Shown piece by piece: positions 17,052 to 26,594 of a stretch of DNA of 64,000 bases. The position numbers were made by a program, and so were the translations under genes. The stretch comes from Yoonia litorea (lineage in GTDB: Bacteria; Pseudomonadota; Alphaproteobacteria; Rhodobacterales; Rhodobacteraceae): the NCBI RefSeq assembly GCF_900114675.1, contig NZ_FOZM01000001.1, positions 496,001-560,000 of the forward strand, written 5' to 3'. Positions within the stretch are counted from its first letter, which is position 1; the number at the start of each line of letters is the position of its first letter. The notes below the pieces were generated by a model that ran no database searches, was not told the DNA's origin, and saw only the letters and a program-made list of their open reading frames with translations.

Positions 17052-18833
17052 CTAGAGCGGCCAGATAAAGGGGATGACGAAAGACACAATCGGGGCGAGC
17101 GACAGATTCAGCGGAATGCCGAATTTCAGGAAGTCAGCAAATTTGTAGCCTCCGGGGCCATAGACCAGTGTATTGGTTTGATAGCCGATTGGCGTGGCAA
17201 AACTTGCGCTTGCCGCAATCATGACCGCAACCACCAATGGCCGCGGATCGACACCCAAGGCACTGGCCAAGCCGATGGCAATGGGTGTCATGACGACAGC
17301 TACAGCGTTGTTCGAGACAAGCTCAGTCAGGATGCTTGAGAGCAGATAGACACAGAGCACAACGAAGAAGGGCGGCAGCACCATCATCACAGGCGAGAGC
17401 GTATCGGCAATCATCCCCACCGCTCCTGATGACTGCAACGCAGAACCGACGCCAAGCATGGCAAAGATCAGGGCCAGAAGACGGCCATCAATGAATGAAA
17501 ACGCCTCGTCCGCATCAATGCAGCGGAACAGCAGCACCAAGGTGACGCCCAGAATAGCGAGCATCAGGATCGGCGCGACCCCCAATGCCGCCAATGTCAC
17601 GACACCTAGCAACACGGCAACGGCCACGGGCGCGCGATTGCGGCGATAGGCGCGCTGCGAGGCTTCAGAGACATCACCAAGGTTCATGTCCTCAGCCAAT
17701 CGCTGAATGTCTTCGGGTGCACCTTCCAAAAGGATCGTGTCTCCGACCCGGATGACGATCTCATCAATCTGGTTGCTGATGTTTGCATCACGCCGGTGAA
17801 CGGCAAGCGGATAAACCGAATAGCGCCGCCGCAGGCGCATTGCACCCATTCTGCGACCGACCATCTTGCAGTTCGGGGTGATCAACACCTCAACAGTTTT
17901 GGTTTCGACCGCCGAGAGCTGATCAACACGTCTGAGTTCCTTGTTGCGTTGCAATGACAGCAATTCGGTCATTTCCGTCCGCAAGACGACACGATCGCCG
18001 ACTTGCAGGGTCACATCCTTGAGGTTGCGACGGAGCGACTGGTCACCTCTGACAACGTCGATCAACCGAACACCGTCGCGCTTGAACAACTGCACATCGG
18101 TGACTTCGCGCCCGATCAGATTGCTGTCCGGCGGGATGATCGCTTCAGAGAAGAACTTCTTCTTGGAGCGGTCGGACAGCATTGTGGCCATGCTTTGCCG
18201 ATCAGGCAGAAGGCGGGGTGCCATGAAATAGAGGTATGTGAATGTCCATGCGACGACGACCAGACCCACCGGCAGGATTTCCAGAATACCAAAAGGGCGT
18301 AGCCCCGAGGCGCGCGCGACACCGTCTACCAGCAGGTTTGTCGAAGTGCCGAGCAGGGTCATCGTGCCACCGACAATCGCAGCGTAGCTCAGAGGGATCA
18401 GCAGCTTTGAGGCCGATGTGCCAAGCGTCCTCGCGAGTTGGACAAAGACCGGGATCATGACGACCACGAGCGGTGTGTTGTTCATGATCGCACTGGCAAA
18501 GGCCACAAAGACCAATCCCCCGGCGATCGCGCGCGCTGGACTGATGCGTGCTTGACGCTCAGCAATCTCTGTCATTGCGCTAAGAGCTCCGGTCCGCACG
18601 AGTGCGCCGACGATCACAAACATGGCGGCGATGGTCCACGGCGCAGGATTTGACAGGACAGCCACAGCATCTTCGTAAGGCAAAACGCCGGTCGCCAGCA
18701 GCAAAGACATGCCACCCATGGCGATGACTTCTGTTGGGTAGCTTTCGCGCAAGAACATCGCAAACATACCGAGCACGACAACCATCGTCAGGATGGCGCC
18801 TTGCATTTGTGTCAGTGGAAAGAGCTGATCCAT
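17052..18833 (-). CDS. SLC13-family anion permease with two TrkA-C (RCK_C) domains
   Basis: 593 residues. About six N-terminal helices, a cytosolic insert of about 200 residues (225-420) holding two TrkA_C modules (V-G-D-R-V-V-L and V-G-D-T-I-L-L-E-G), then a second membrane half. The conserved N-N-T-P pair (I-M-N-N-T-P-L and S-N-N-A-V-A) marks sodium- and substrate-binding hairpins of the divalent anion:Na+ symporter superfamily. Proteins of this layout are often sulfate or thiosulfate uptake systems; the substrate is not established. It follows the EamA gene by 5 bases on the same strand. Confidence 0.88.
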   Translation of the reverse strand: MDQLFPLTQMQGAILTMVVVLGMFAMFLRESYPTEVIAMGGMSLLLATGVLPYEDAVAVLSNPAPWTIAAMFVIVGALVRTGALSAMTEIAERQARISPARAIAGGLVFVAFASAIMNNTPLVVVMIPVFVQLARTLGTSASKLLIPLSYAAIVGGTMTLLGTSTNLLVDGVARASGLRPFGILEILPVGLVVVAWTFTYLYFMAPRLLPDRQSMATMLSDRSKKKFFSEAIIPPDSNLIGREVTDVQLFKRDGVRLIDVVRGDQSLRRNLKDVTLQVGDRVVLRTEMTELLSLQRNKELRRVDQLSAVETKTVEVLITPNCKMVGRRMGAMRLRRRYSVYPLAVHRRDANISNQIDEIVIRVGDTILLEGAPEDIQRLAEDMNLGDVSEASQRAYRRNRAPVAVAVLLGVVTLAALGVAPILMLAILGVTLVLLFRCIDADEAFSFIDGRLLALIFAMLGVGSALQSSGAVGMIADTLSPVMMVLPPFFVVLCVYLLSSILTELVSNNAVAVVMTPIAIGLASALGVDPRPLVVAVMIAASASFATPIGYQTNTLVYGPGGYKFADFLKFGIPLNLSLAPIVSFVIPFIWPL

Positions 18834-18838
18834 AGGTA

Positions 18839-19747
18839 TTAAGTGTCCAAAACCGCTTGCTGCTCGGAAACTCTAGGCCGGACTTGCGAGATGCCAACCA
18901 ACATTAATGCCAAAGCCGCCCAAACCCAAATGCTATAGCTTTCACTCAGAAGAATGATGGCCCACATCACACCTGATCCGGTCACGACATAGCTGACCTG
19001 TCCTGCAAAGACGGCTCCGGCACGTCCGATCAGCCAGACATACCCCGCATAGACAACGACATGGACGAATGAGCCCAGCACCAAGGTAAAGTCTGCCAAA
19101 ATGAAAGGGGCTTGCGGCACGAAAAACTGGCCCGAGATCAGGGCAAGCGGCAGAGCGATCACGGCGCCCAAGGCCGAGGCGCCAAACAAGACTTGTATCG
19201 GGTCAAGACCCGCAGTGCCCCAGCGTGCGACAATATTGCCTTCAAGCGCATAACAAAACGGGGCCACAAGCGCCAAAGGCAGGAACGCGACCATCGCGCG
19301 TTCTGGCAAGCTGGCTTCTGGCAGGGCGATCAGGCCGACCCCGACCAACCCAAGCATCAGTCCGGCTAACCTGCGCCAGGAAAAATGGTCATTGCCGAGG
19401 GCGACGGCCATCGGGAATGCCATCAACGGGATGGTCGCAATGACGATCGACATCACACCAGAAGGCAGATGAAAGGCGGCGCGATAGCTTGAAGAGTTCG
19501 GAATGATCGTGCCGATCAATGCAATCACAAGCCAGACCAACAGCGTCATCGGGGTGAATGGTAGGCGTTTCAATCGGTGCCATTGAAAAACCCCGAGAAT
19601 AATTGCGCCGATGAGGAGTTGCCAGAAGACAAGCCCCAGTGGCTGATAGCCAGCGCTGACGGTGATCTTGACCAAAGGCTGCGTCAACCCCCAACCACAT
19701 CCCAAAAGCAGCAGAACCGCCGTCAACCGCATGCGGGATTCGCTCAT
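18839..19747 (-). CDS. EamA/DMT-superfamily transporter
   Basis: 302 residues, ten predicted membrane helices in two EamA repeats (about 8-140 and 155-290), with the short G-C-G-W-G-L-T-Q-P-L opening. Probable metabolite exporter; the substrate is unknown. It overlaps the metallophosphoesterase stop by four bases (ATGA) and is followed within 5 bases by the SLC13 permease, so the three genes form an operon. Confidence 0.87.
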   Translation of the reverse strand: MSESRMRLTAVLLLLGCGWGLTQPLVKITVSAGYQPLGLVFWQLLIGAIILGVFQWHRLKRLPFTPMTLLVWLVIALIGTIIPNSSSYRAAFHLPSGVMSIVIATIPLMAFPMAVALGNDHFSWRRLAGLMLGLVGVGLIALPEASLPERAMVAFLPLALVAPFCYALEGNIVARWGTAGLDPIQVLFGASALGAVIALPLALISGQFFVPQAPFILADFTLVLGSFVHVVVYAGYVWLIGRAGAVFAGQVSYVVTGSGVMWAIILLSESYSIWVWAALALMLVGISQVRPRVSEQQAVLDT

Positions 19748-20559
19748 GCGGGACCGGCCTGTTGCAAGCGTCCGCCTTGACGCACCATCTCGACCCTTGT
19801 GGCCTTGCCCGTCAGGTTATCCGTTTCCACATAGAGACCGGAAAGGGTGGCATCCTCCATCGCAGGTGTGAACCGTGACTTGGGCATTCCCGTTATGAAC
19901 CGGCGAAGCGGTTCGGTTTTTTCCATCCCGATGACCGAGTTATAATCGCCGCACATGCCCGCGTCGGTGAGATAGGCAGTGCCGCCTGACAGGATCATCG
20001 CGTCAGAGGTTGGCACATGGGTATGGGTGCCCACGACAATACTTGCGCGGCCATCGCAGAAGTGCCCGGTCGCCATTTTTTCGGACGTCGCTTCGCAGTG
20101 GACATCAATCAGACTTGCTGCGACCTGACCGCCCATGGGGTATTGCCGCAACACCGCATCAAGTGCCGAGAACGGGTCATCAAAAGGGCGCTTCATGAAA
20201 ACCTGCCCAAGAACCTGCGCCACAAGCACCTTGCGGCCGTTCGGGGCATTGTAGACCCGCGCCCCTACACCCGGCGCGGCCTTGGAGTAATTCATCGGGC
20301 GGATAATACGCTGTTCTTTTTCGATAAAGGCCAGCATGTCCTTTTGATCGAACGCATGGTCGCCCAAGGTAACCACGTCCGCACCTGCGTCGAGGAGTAT
20401 CTTCGCATGCGCCTCTGAAAGGCCCATGCCGCCGGTTGCGTTTTCACCGTTCACGACAACGAAATCGAGTTTCCACGCATCGCGCAGGCGGGGCAGGTGG
20501 CTGGTGACAGCAGCGCGCCCCGCGCGGCCCATAACATCGCCAAGAAAGAGTATCTTCAT
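19744..20559 (-). CDS. YmdB-type metallophosphoesterase (TIGR00282)
   Basis: 271 residues. Di-metal motifs: G-D-V-M-G at residue 7, N-G-E-N-A-T-G-G near 38, L-G-D-H-A-F-D near 66, D-V-H-C-E-A-T-S-E-K and G-T-H-T-H-V-P-T-S-D. The Bacillus homologue YmdB hydrolyses cyclic nucleotides and affects biofilm choices, and Deinococcus DR1281 is similar. The cellular role in this group is not known. First gene of the ymdB-eamA-slc13 unit. Confidence 0.9.
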   Translation of the reverse strand: MKILFLGDVMGRAGRAAVTSHLPRLRDAWKLDFVVVNGENATGGMGLSEAHAKILLDAGADVVTLGDHAFDQKDMLAFIEKEQRIIRPMNYSKAAPGVGARVYNAPNGRKVLVAQVLGQVFMKRPFDDPFSALDAVLRQYPMGGQVAASLIDVHCEATSEKMATGHFCDGRASIVVGTHTHVPTSDAMILSGGTAYLTDAGMCGDYNSVIGMEKTEPLRRFITGMPKSRFTPAMEDATLSGLYVETDNLTGKATRVEMVRQGGRLQQAGPA

Positions 20560-20640
20560 GTGTCCTGTGTTACGGCCTCACGCGCGCGGCATCCAGCGAT
20601 TTATGTTGCACCACCCACACCACGGTGCGACCCATAGCGC

Positions 20641-21543
20641 ATGGAAACACAAAACCAGTCCAGACCTGTCCTCGGCGTCTTTTGGATGGTCGTTACGGGC
20701 TTGATGTTTGTCGGTGTGACAGCCGTGGTCAAACATGTAGGCAGCGACGTGCCCGCCGCTCAGGCCGCTTTTCTGCGCTACGTGTTGGGGCTGGTGTTTC
20801 TGCTGCCAATGATCAGGCCGATTCTGGCCGCACATCTGACCAGTCGGCAAAAGAAACTTTTCTGGGCGCGGGGCGCGATGCACACGCTTGCAGTGATCCT
20901 GTGGTTCTTTGCAATGGCACGCATCCCGATCGCGGAAGTAACGGCGATGAACTACCTCTCACCGGTCTATGTTTCGCTTGGCGCGGCACTGTTTCTGGGC
21001 GAGAGGCTGCCCCCACGCAGGCTTGCCGCAGTGATCATCGCGCTGATTGGTGCTGTGATTATCTTGCGTCCCGGTATGAAGGCTGTCGAGATCGGCCATA
21101 TCGCGATGTTGGGCACGGCTATCTTTTTCGCGGCAGGCTATTTGATCGCCAAGCAACTGTCCGGCGAAGTCTCTGCGCCTGTGGTTGTTGGCATGTTGTC
21201 GATCACAGTCACAGTCGGCCTCGCACCCTTTGCGATTGCTGTGTGGGTGACGCCAACGCTGGAACAGCTGGCATGGCTTTTCCTTGTCGCGTGTTTCGCC
21301 ACGGCGGGGCACTACACGATGACACTGGCCTTTGCTGCCGCGCCGCTGACAGTCACGCAACCGGTGACGTTCTTGCAACTCGTCTGGGCCGTCACACTGG
21401 GTGCGGTGGTCTTTGGCGAAGCAGTCGATGGCTGGGTCATTCTTGGCGGGGCCGTGATCATGGCCTCGGTCAGCTTTATCACATGGCGCGAGGCCGTAGC
21501 CCGACGCAAACTGACACCCGCTACGAACGCAACCAAAGTCTGA
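20641..21543 (+). CDS. EamA/DMT-superfamily transporter
   Basis: 300 residues, ten predicted helices in two EamA repeats. It is distinct in sequence from the 18839-19747 protein. Segments such as V-T-A-M-N-Y-L-S-P-V and F-L-G-E-R-L-P place it with the S-adenosylmethionine/RhaT-like EamA exporters, but specificity is unproven. Divergent from ymdB (81-base gap) and convergent with choV. Confidence 0.87.
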   Translation: METQNQSRPVLGVFWMVVTGLMFVGVTAVVKHVGSDVPAAQAAFLRYVLGLVFLLPMIRPILAAHLTSRQKKLFWARGAMHTLAVILWFFAMARIPIAEVTAMNYLSPVYVSLGAALFLGERLPPRRLAAVIIALIGAVIILRPGMKAVEIGHIAMLGTAIFFAAGYLIAKQLSGEVSAPVVVGMLSITVTVGLAPFAIAVWVTPTLEQLAWLFLVACFATAGHYTMTLAFAAAPLTVTQPVTFLQLVWAVTLGAVVFGEAVDGWVILGGAVIMASVSFITWREAVARRKLTPATNATKV

Positions 21544-21581
21544 ATTTGCCCGACTTTGCCTATGTGATGGGGCTGCGAGAC

Positions 21582-22598
21582 CTAATCTGTCGGCGCAGGC
21601 GCGAGGCGGGCCAGAACCGAGGCTTGCGTAATATGCCCGATAGGGTGAGCGTTTTCGGTCACTTGCAACGTGCCACCCTTCAGAATCTGGATAATCTCTT
21701 GAACGGGCGTTTCGGCATCAACTGCAAGACCGTCAGCGCTTCCGGCGACCATCACATCACGGGCAGTCAGCACGCCGAGCGGATTCATATGCGCAACAAA
21801 GTCGGCCACATACTCATTCGCCGGATTGGTGAAGATATCGCGCGGCGTGCCACATTGCACGATGCGCCCACCTTCCATAATGGCGATGCGGTTCCCGATC
21901 TTGAAGGCTTCGTCCAGATCGTGGCTCACGAAGATAATTGTGCGCCCGCGCTGGCTTTGCAGCTCCAGCAGTTCATCCTGCAACCGCGTGCGGATCAGCG
22001 GATCGAGAGCAGAAAACGGTTCGTCCATCAGTAGGATCGGCGCATCGGTCGCAAAGGCACGGGCAAGGCCCACGCGCTGCTGCATCCCTCCTGACAATTC
22101 GCCCACAAGCGCATCGGCGCGGTCGGCGAGGCCCACCATCTCAAGCTCCTGATCGACGCGTTTCAGCCGTGCGGATTTTTCCATTCCGGCCAGTTCAAGG
22201 CCAAGCCCGACGTTGTCGCGGACCGAACGCCATGGCAGCAAGCCGAATTGTTGGAACACCATCGACACGCATTCGCGCCGGACCCGCCTCAGGTCGGCAG
22301 ACGAGCAATTCACCACATCGCAGGACCAGTCCCCATCGTTGATCCTGACTGCCCCGCGGATCACGGGGTTCAACCCGTTGACCGACCGCAGCAGCGTCGA
22401 TTTGCCAGAACCCGACAGGCCCATCAGCACGAGGATCTCGCCCGCCTCAACATTGAGTGAGCAGTTATGCACCCCCAAAATCTGGTTCGTGCGCTCGCGG
22501 ATTTCGGGCCGTTCCAGCCCTTCGTCCATCAGGGGCAGGGCGGTGGCAGGTTTGTCTCCGAAAACGATGGAGACGTTATCAAACTCAACAGCATTCAT
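21582..22598 (-). CDS. choV: Choline ABC transporter ATP-binding protein
   Basis: 338 residues. Walker A G-L-S-G-S-G-K-S-T at about 59-67, signature L-S-G-G-M-Q-Q-R, Walker B I-L-L-M-D-E-P, switch H in F-V-S-H-D. The roughly 100 C-terminal residues past the ATPase core resemble the regulatory extension (CBS-like) of ProV/OpuAA-type importers. Its start overlaps choW by four bases. It energises import of choline bound by ChoX. Confidence 0.93.
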   Translation of the reverse strand: MNAVEFDNVSIVFGDKPATALPLMDEGLERPEIRERTNQILGVHNCSLNVEAGEILVLMGLSGSGKSTLLRSVNGLNPVIRGAVRINDGDWSCDVVNCSSADLRRVRRECVSMVFQQFGLLPWRSVRDNVGLGLELAGMEKSARLKRVDQELEMVGLADRADALVGELSGGMQQRVGLARAFATDAPILLMDEPFSALDPLIRTRLQDELLELQSQRGRTIIFVSHDLDEAFKIGNRIAIMEGGRIVQCGTPRDIFTNPANEYVADFVAHMNPLGVLTARDVMVAGSADGLAVDAETPVQEIIQILKGGTLQVTENAHPIGHITQASVLARLAPAPTD

Positions 22599-23428
22599 TT
22601 CTGTTTCACCCGCAGCATCCGGTCCAGCATGATCGCGACCACCACAATCACAAAGCCGCTTTCAAAGCCGAGTGATGTATTTACCGTGTTCAGTGCGCGC
22701 ACGACGGGCACGCCAAGTCCGCTTGCGCCGACCAAGGCCGCAATCACAACCATCGAGAGCGACAGCATGATGGTCTGGTTCAGGCCGGTCATGATCTGTG
22801 GCAGGGCGGATGGTAGCTCAACCTTGAAAAGGACCTGCCGCTTTGTCGCGCCAAACGCCTCTGCCGCTTCCAGAAGTGCCGTTGGCGTCGATGATATGCC
22901 TAGATGGGTCAATCTGATAGGCGCAGGCACAACGAAGATAACCGTCGCGATCAGCCCCGGCACCATGCCGATGCCGAAAAACACGATTGCCGGAATCAGA
23001 TAAACGAAAGTTGGCAGTGTCTGCATCAGGTCGAGCACAGGCGCCATCGCCTGGTAAAGACGCGGCCGGTGCGCTGCGGCGATCCCGATGGGCACACCTA
23101 TTCCCATGCAGACGACACAGGCCGACAGGACGAGCGTCAGCGACTCAAGCGTTTCTTCCCAGTAGTCCTGATTAAGAATGAAGAGAAATCCGAGCACGAC
23201 GAAAAGCGGGGTTTTCCAATTGCGCTGTAATACCCATGTGAGGGTGGCAAAGGCAGCAATCACGATCAAAGGGTGCGGGGTCTCAAGCACCCACAAGATG
23301 CCGTCAATCAGCGCCTCCATGACCTCAGAGAGCCAGTCAAAGAAGAAACCAAGACTGTCATTGAGCCAGTCAAAGATCGTTTCGGCCCAATCCCCGATCG
23401 GTATCTTGTTTTCTGTCAACCAGTCCAT
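22595..23428 (-). CDS. choW: Choline ABC transporter permease
   Basis: 277 residues, about seven membrane helices, with the BPD_transp_1 EAA-type loop E-A-A-E-A-F-G-A-T-K-R-Q. The soluble N-terminal segment rich in Trp and Asp (D-W-L-x-x) is typical of ProW/ChoW permeases. AAGGGGAG precedes the ATG. Separated from choX by a terminator hairpin, so its expression depends on read-through. Confidence 0.93.
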   Translation of the reverse strand: MDWLTENKIPIGDWAETIFDWLNDSLGFFFDWLSEVMEALIDGILWVLETPHPLIVIAAFATLTWVLQRNWKTPLFVVLGFLFILNQDYWEETLESLTLVLSACVVCMGIGVPIGIAAAHRPRLYQAMAPVLDLMQTLPTFVYLIPAIVFFGIGMVPGLIATVIFVVPAPIRLTHLGISSTPTALLEAAEAFGATKRQVLFKVELPSALPQIMTGLNQTIMLSLSMVVIAALVGASGLGVPVVRALNTVNTSLGFESGFVIVVVAIMLDRMLRVKQK

Positions 23429-23446
23429 GCCGCTCCCCTTTACGCA

Positions 23447-23478
23447 TGAAAAAAGGCGAGGTCACCTGACCTCGCCTT
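23447..23478 (-). terminator. Intra-operon rho-independent hairpin between choX and choW
   Basis: Perfect 12-bp stem AAGGCGAGGTCA / TGACCTCGCCTT (23453-23464 and 23467-23478) followed, on the minus strand, by TTTTTTCATG. It lies 11 bases after the choX stop and 19 bases before the choW ATG. Likely to cut transcription partially so that the binding protein is made in excess. Confidence 0.88.
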
Positions 23479-23488
23479 CATTTCAGTT

Positions 23489-24418
23489 TTACATGTCCAA
23501 GGACGCTTTGACGGCCGCAACGGCATCACCGCCGTCTTTGGTCGTAACGCCATCAAGCCACGCCATATAGGCATCGGGGTTTGCCGAGAGCCATGCTGTT
23601 GCCGCATCCGCAGGGTCTTCGCCATCGTTGAGGATCGCGCCCATGATCTCGTTCTCCATGGCAAGCGAGAATTCAAGGTTGTTGAGAAGCGCGCCGACAT
23701 TGGGGCAGCTTTCAGCAAAACCGGCTGTCGTATTGGTAAAGACCGTCGCGCCGCCAAGGTTTGGTCCGAACCAGTCGTCGCCGCCTTCAAGGTAGGTCAT
23801 GTCAAAGTTGGCGTTCATCGGGTGCGGTTCCCAGCCAAGGAAGATGATCGGCTCATCGCGGCCTGTGGCACGGTCCACCTGCGCGAGCATACCCTGCTCA
23901 GAGCTTTCGACGACTTCGAAGTCCGCGCTGCCAAGTCCAAAGGCGTCTGCGGCGATCATATCCATAATCAGGCGGTTTCCGTCGTTGCCGGGCTCAATGC
24001 CGTAGATTTTGGCGTCAAGCTCATCGGCATTGGCGGCCAGATCGTCGAAGTTATCAATGCCCAGCGCCGCGCCTGCGGCGTTTGTGGCCAGCGTGTATTT
24101 CGCACCTTCAAGGTTGGCGCGCACGGTATCGACGGTGCCGGCCTCGCGGTAGGGCGCGATGTCAGCTTCCATCGTTGGCATCCAGTTGCCCAAGAAGACG
24201 TCAACGTCGCCTTCTGCAAGCGAGATATAGGTCACAGGAACCGAAAGGACCTTGATGTCAGTTTCATAGCCCAATGCTTCAAGCACGACGGTGGTTGCTG
24301 CCGTGGTCGCCGTAATGTCGGTCCAGCCGACGTCAGAGAATGTGATGGTTTCGCAGTCTGCAAATACAGGCGCTGCGGCGACGATCGCCATTGCCGATAA
24401 AGATGACTTCAGTTTCAT
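23489..24418 (-). CDS. choX: Choline ABC transporter substrate-binding protein
   Basis: 309 residues. Signal peptide of about 20 residues ending P-V-F-A, then an OpuAC fold. Aromatic residues in the expected positions for a quaternary-ammonium box are present (V-G-W-T-D, G-N-W-M-P-T-M, I-Y-G-I-E-P-G, L-G-W-E-P-H-P-M-N). Periplasmic; binds choline with high affinity. GGGAG precedes the ATG. First gene of choXWV, divergent from betI. Confidence 0.94.
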   Translation of the reverse strand: MKLKSSLSAMAIVAAAPVFADCETITFSDVGWTDITATTAATTVVLEALGYETDIKVLSVPVTYISLAEGDVDVFLGNWMPTMEADIAPYREAGTVDTVRANLEGAKYTLATNAAGAALGIDNFDDLAANADELDAKIYGIEPGNDGNRLIMDMIAADAFGLGSADFEVVESSEQGMLAQVDRATGRDEPIIFLGWEPHPMNANFDMTYLEGGDDWFGPNLGGATVFTNTTAGFAESCPNVGALLNNLEFSLAMENEIMGAILNDGEDPADAATAWLSANPDAYMAWLDGVTTKDGGDAVAAVKASLDM

Positions 24419-24442
24419 TCGGGGTCTCCCTGGTTTTTCTTG

Positions 24443-24456
24443 ATTGACGAGTCAAT
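24443..24456. promoter_or_regulatory. BetI operator
   Basis: Palindrome ATTGAC-GA-GTCAAT in the 82-base choX/betI gap. It closely resembles the ATTGAACGTTCAAT-type sites known for BetI. It overlaps the -35 of the betI promoter and lies downstream of a weak minus-strand promoter candidate for choX, so one site could control both directions. Choline would be the inducer. Confidence 0.72.
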
Positions 24457-24472
24457 AAAGAACAATTTTAAT
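24444..24472 (+). promoter_or_regulatory. betICBA promoter
   Basis: TTGACG (24444-24449), exact 17-bp spacer, TTTAAT (24467-24472), giving +1 at about 24479 and a leader of about 20 bases before the betI ATG. The -35 lies inside the BetI palindrome. Confidence 0.65.
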
Positions 24473-24500
24473 GGCCTGCGTCAACTGATAAGGAAAACAG

Positions 24501-25085
24501 ATGCCCAAGCTTGGCATGGAACCTATCCGCCGCGCGGCCCTCGTGAAAGCAACGATTGATGAAATCGGGGCGGTTGGCAACTTGGATGTGACGGTCAGCA
24601 ATATCGCAAAGCGCGCCGGCATGTCCTCGGCGTTGGCGCATCACTACTTTGGCGGCAAGGATCAGATCTTTCTGGCGGCGATGCGCCATACGCTGGGCAT
24701 CTATGCAAGCGAAGTCCGAACAGCACTTGAGCAATCCAGCGGCCACCGCGCACGGCTTGAGGCCATCATCCATGCAAGCTTTGGCTCGACGAACTTTCAA
24801 CCGGCTGTCATCGCGGCATGGCTGAATTTCTATGTGCTGGCCCAGACCTCGCCTGAGGCGCACAGGCTTTTGCGGATCTACCAGCGCCGCCTGCGCAGCA
24901 ACCTGATGCATGATCTTCGCCCTTTGATTGGGACAGCGGCAAAGGGTGCCGCGGAGCGCCTCGCAGGCCTGATCGACGGGCTTTATCTGCGGCAAGGTCT
25001 TGCGCGCAATGCACCTGATGACACCGATGCCGCAGCTCAGGTGCTGGCGCTGTTGCGGATGGAACTGGAAGGACGCCCCCAATGA
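24501..25085 (+). CDS. betI: TetR-family repressor BetI
   Basis: 194 residues. TetR helix-turn-helix at about residues 9-55 (R-R-A-A-L-V-K-A-T...V-S-N-I-A-K-R-A-G-M-S-S-A-L-A-H-H-Y-F-G-G-K), then the ligand-binding core with W-L-x-F-Y and L-Y-L-R. It represses choline genes until choline is present. AAGGAAA precedes the ATG. Overlaps betC by four bases. Confidence 0.94.
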   Translation: MPKLGMEPIRRAALVKATIDEIGAVGNLDVTVSNIAKRAGMSSALAHHYFGGKDQIFLAAMRHTLGIYASEVRTALEQSSGHRARLEAIIHASFGSTNFQPAVIAAWLNFYVLAQTSPEAHRLLRIYQRRLRSNLMHDLRPLIGTAAKGAAERLAGLIDGLYLRQGLARNAPDDTDAAAQVLALLRMELEGRPQ

Positions 25086-26590
25086 GCAAACCGAATATCC
25101 TGATCATCATGGTCGACCAGTTGAACGGCACCTTCTTCCCGGACGGCCCTGCCGATTGGTTGCACGCGCCATACCTCAAGAAACTGGCGGCGCGGTCAAC
25201 CCGCTTCCAGAACTGCTACACTGCGTCTCCTCTTTGCGCACCGGGCCGGGCGTCATTTATGTCGGGCCTTCTGCCATCGCGCACGGGTGTTTATGACAAT
25301 GCGGCCGAATTTTCCTCCACCATCCCGACCTACGCGCACCACCTGCGGCGCGCGGGTTATCAGACCTGCTTGTCCGGCAAGATGCATTTCGTCGGTCCCG
25401 ACCAGATGCACGGCTTTGAAGAACGTTTGACCACCGATATTTACCCCGCCGATTTCGGCTGGACGCCTGACTACCGCAAACCGGGCGAGCGGATTGACTG
25501 GTGGTATCACAACATGGGGTCGGTCACCGGCGCTGGCGTGGCCGAAATCACCAACCAGATGGAATACGACGACGAGGTGGCCTACAACGCGACCCGCAAA
25601 CTCTATGACCTCGCACGCGGCCACGATGATCGCCCGTGGTGCCTGACTGTCAGTTTCACGCACCCGCACGACCCCTACGTTGCACGCAAGAAATACTGGG
25701 ATCTTTACGAAAACTGCGACCATCTGATGCCAGAGGTCGGCCCGATTCCCTATGAGGAGCAGGACGCGCATTCGCAGCGCATCCTCGATGCCAACGACCG
25801 CGACAACTTCACGATCACAGACGACCACATCAAACGCGCCCGCCGCGCGTATTTCGCGAATATCTCCTATCTGGATGACAAGGTGGGCGAACTCCTCCAA
25901 ACACTGGAGGACACGCGACAAGAGGCGACCATCCTCTTTGTCTCTGACCACGGCGACATGCTGGGCGAACGCGGCCTGTGGTTTAAAATGTCCTTCTTTG
26001 AGGGCTCCGCCCGCGTGCCTTTGATGATTGCCAGCCCCGATATGGCACCGGGCCTCAATGAAACCCCCGTCAGCAACATCGACGTAACACCCACCCTCTG
26101 TGATCTGGCCGGCATCGACATGTCCGAGGTTGAACCCTGGACGACTGGCGAAAGCCTTGTGCCCTTGGGGCAGGGCGGCAGCCGCGACACGCCGGTGGCG
26201 ATGGAATACGCCGCCGAAGGCTCTTACGCACCGCTGGTCTGCCTGCGCTACGGGAAATGGAAATACACCAGATGCGCTCTGGACCCCGAACAACTGTTCG
26301 ATCTTGAGGCCGACCCGCTTGAACTCAACAATGTCGCCGACGACCCAGCACACCAAGGCACGCTTACTCAGCTCCGCGCCAAATCCGAGGCGCGCTGGGA
26401 TCTCGCCCAATTCGACGCAGCCGTGCGCCAGTCACAGGCTTGCCGCTGGGTGGTCTACGAGGCTTTGCGCAACGGGGCCTACTACCCGTGGGACTACCAG
26501 CCGCTGCAGAAGGCGTCCGAACGCTACATGCGCAACCACATGGACCTGAACATCCTCGAAGAAAGCCAGCGCTACCCGCGCGGCGAATAA
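25082..26590 (+). CDS. betC: Choline-sulfatase
   Basis: 502 residues. Sulfatase fold with metal Asp in V-D-Q near residue 12 and the formylglycine motif C52-A-P-G-R. The second metal region S-D-H-G-D-M-L-G-E follows, and the C-terminal extension matches choline sulfatases (W-V-V-Y-E...Y-P-W-D-Y-Q-P). Hydrolyses choline-O-sulfate to choline plus sulfate; no signal peptide, so cytoplasmic. The modification needs a formylglycine-generating enzyme elsewhere. Confidence 0.95.
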   Translation: MSKPNILIIMVDQLNGTFFPDGPADWLHAPYLKKLAARSTRFQNCYTASPLCAPGRASFMSGLLPSRTGVYDNAAEFSSTIPTYAHHLRRAGYQTCLSGKMHFVGPDQMHGFEERLTTDIYPADFGWTPDYRKPGERIDWWYHNMGSVTGAGVAEITNQMEYDDEVAYNATRKLYDLARGHDDRPWCLTVSFTHPHDPYVARKKYWDLYENCDHLMPEVGPIPYEEQDAHSQRILDANDRDNFTITDDHIKRARRAYFANISYLDDKVGELLQTLEDTRQEATILFVSDHGDMLGERGLWFKMSFFEGSARVPLMIASPDMAPGLNETPVSNIDVTPTLCDLAGIDMSEVEPWTTGESLVPLGQGGSRDTPVAMEYAAEGSYAPLVCLRYGKWKYTRCALDPEQLFDLEADPLELNNVADDPAHQGTLTQLRAKSEARWDLAQFDAAVRQSQACRWVVYEALRNGAYYPWDYQPLQKASERYMRNHMDLNILEESQRYPRGE

Positions 26591-26594
26591 CCCT

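Noticed and set aside
20625-22034. 469-codon plus-strand frame over the EamA gene and choV
   Set aside because: Different frame from the clear EamA protein and antisense to choV; Cys/Arg-rich noise.
25253-26410. 385-codon frame antisense to betC
   Set aside because: Mirror of betC codon bias with no ribosome site or family match.
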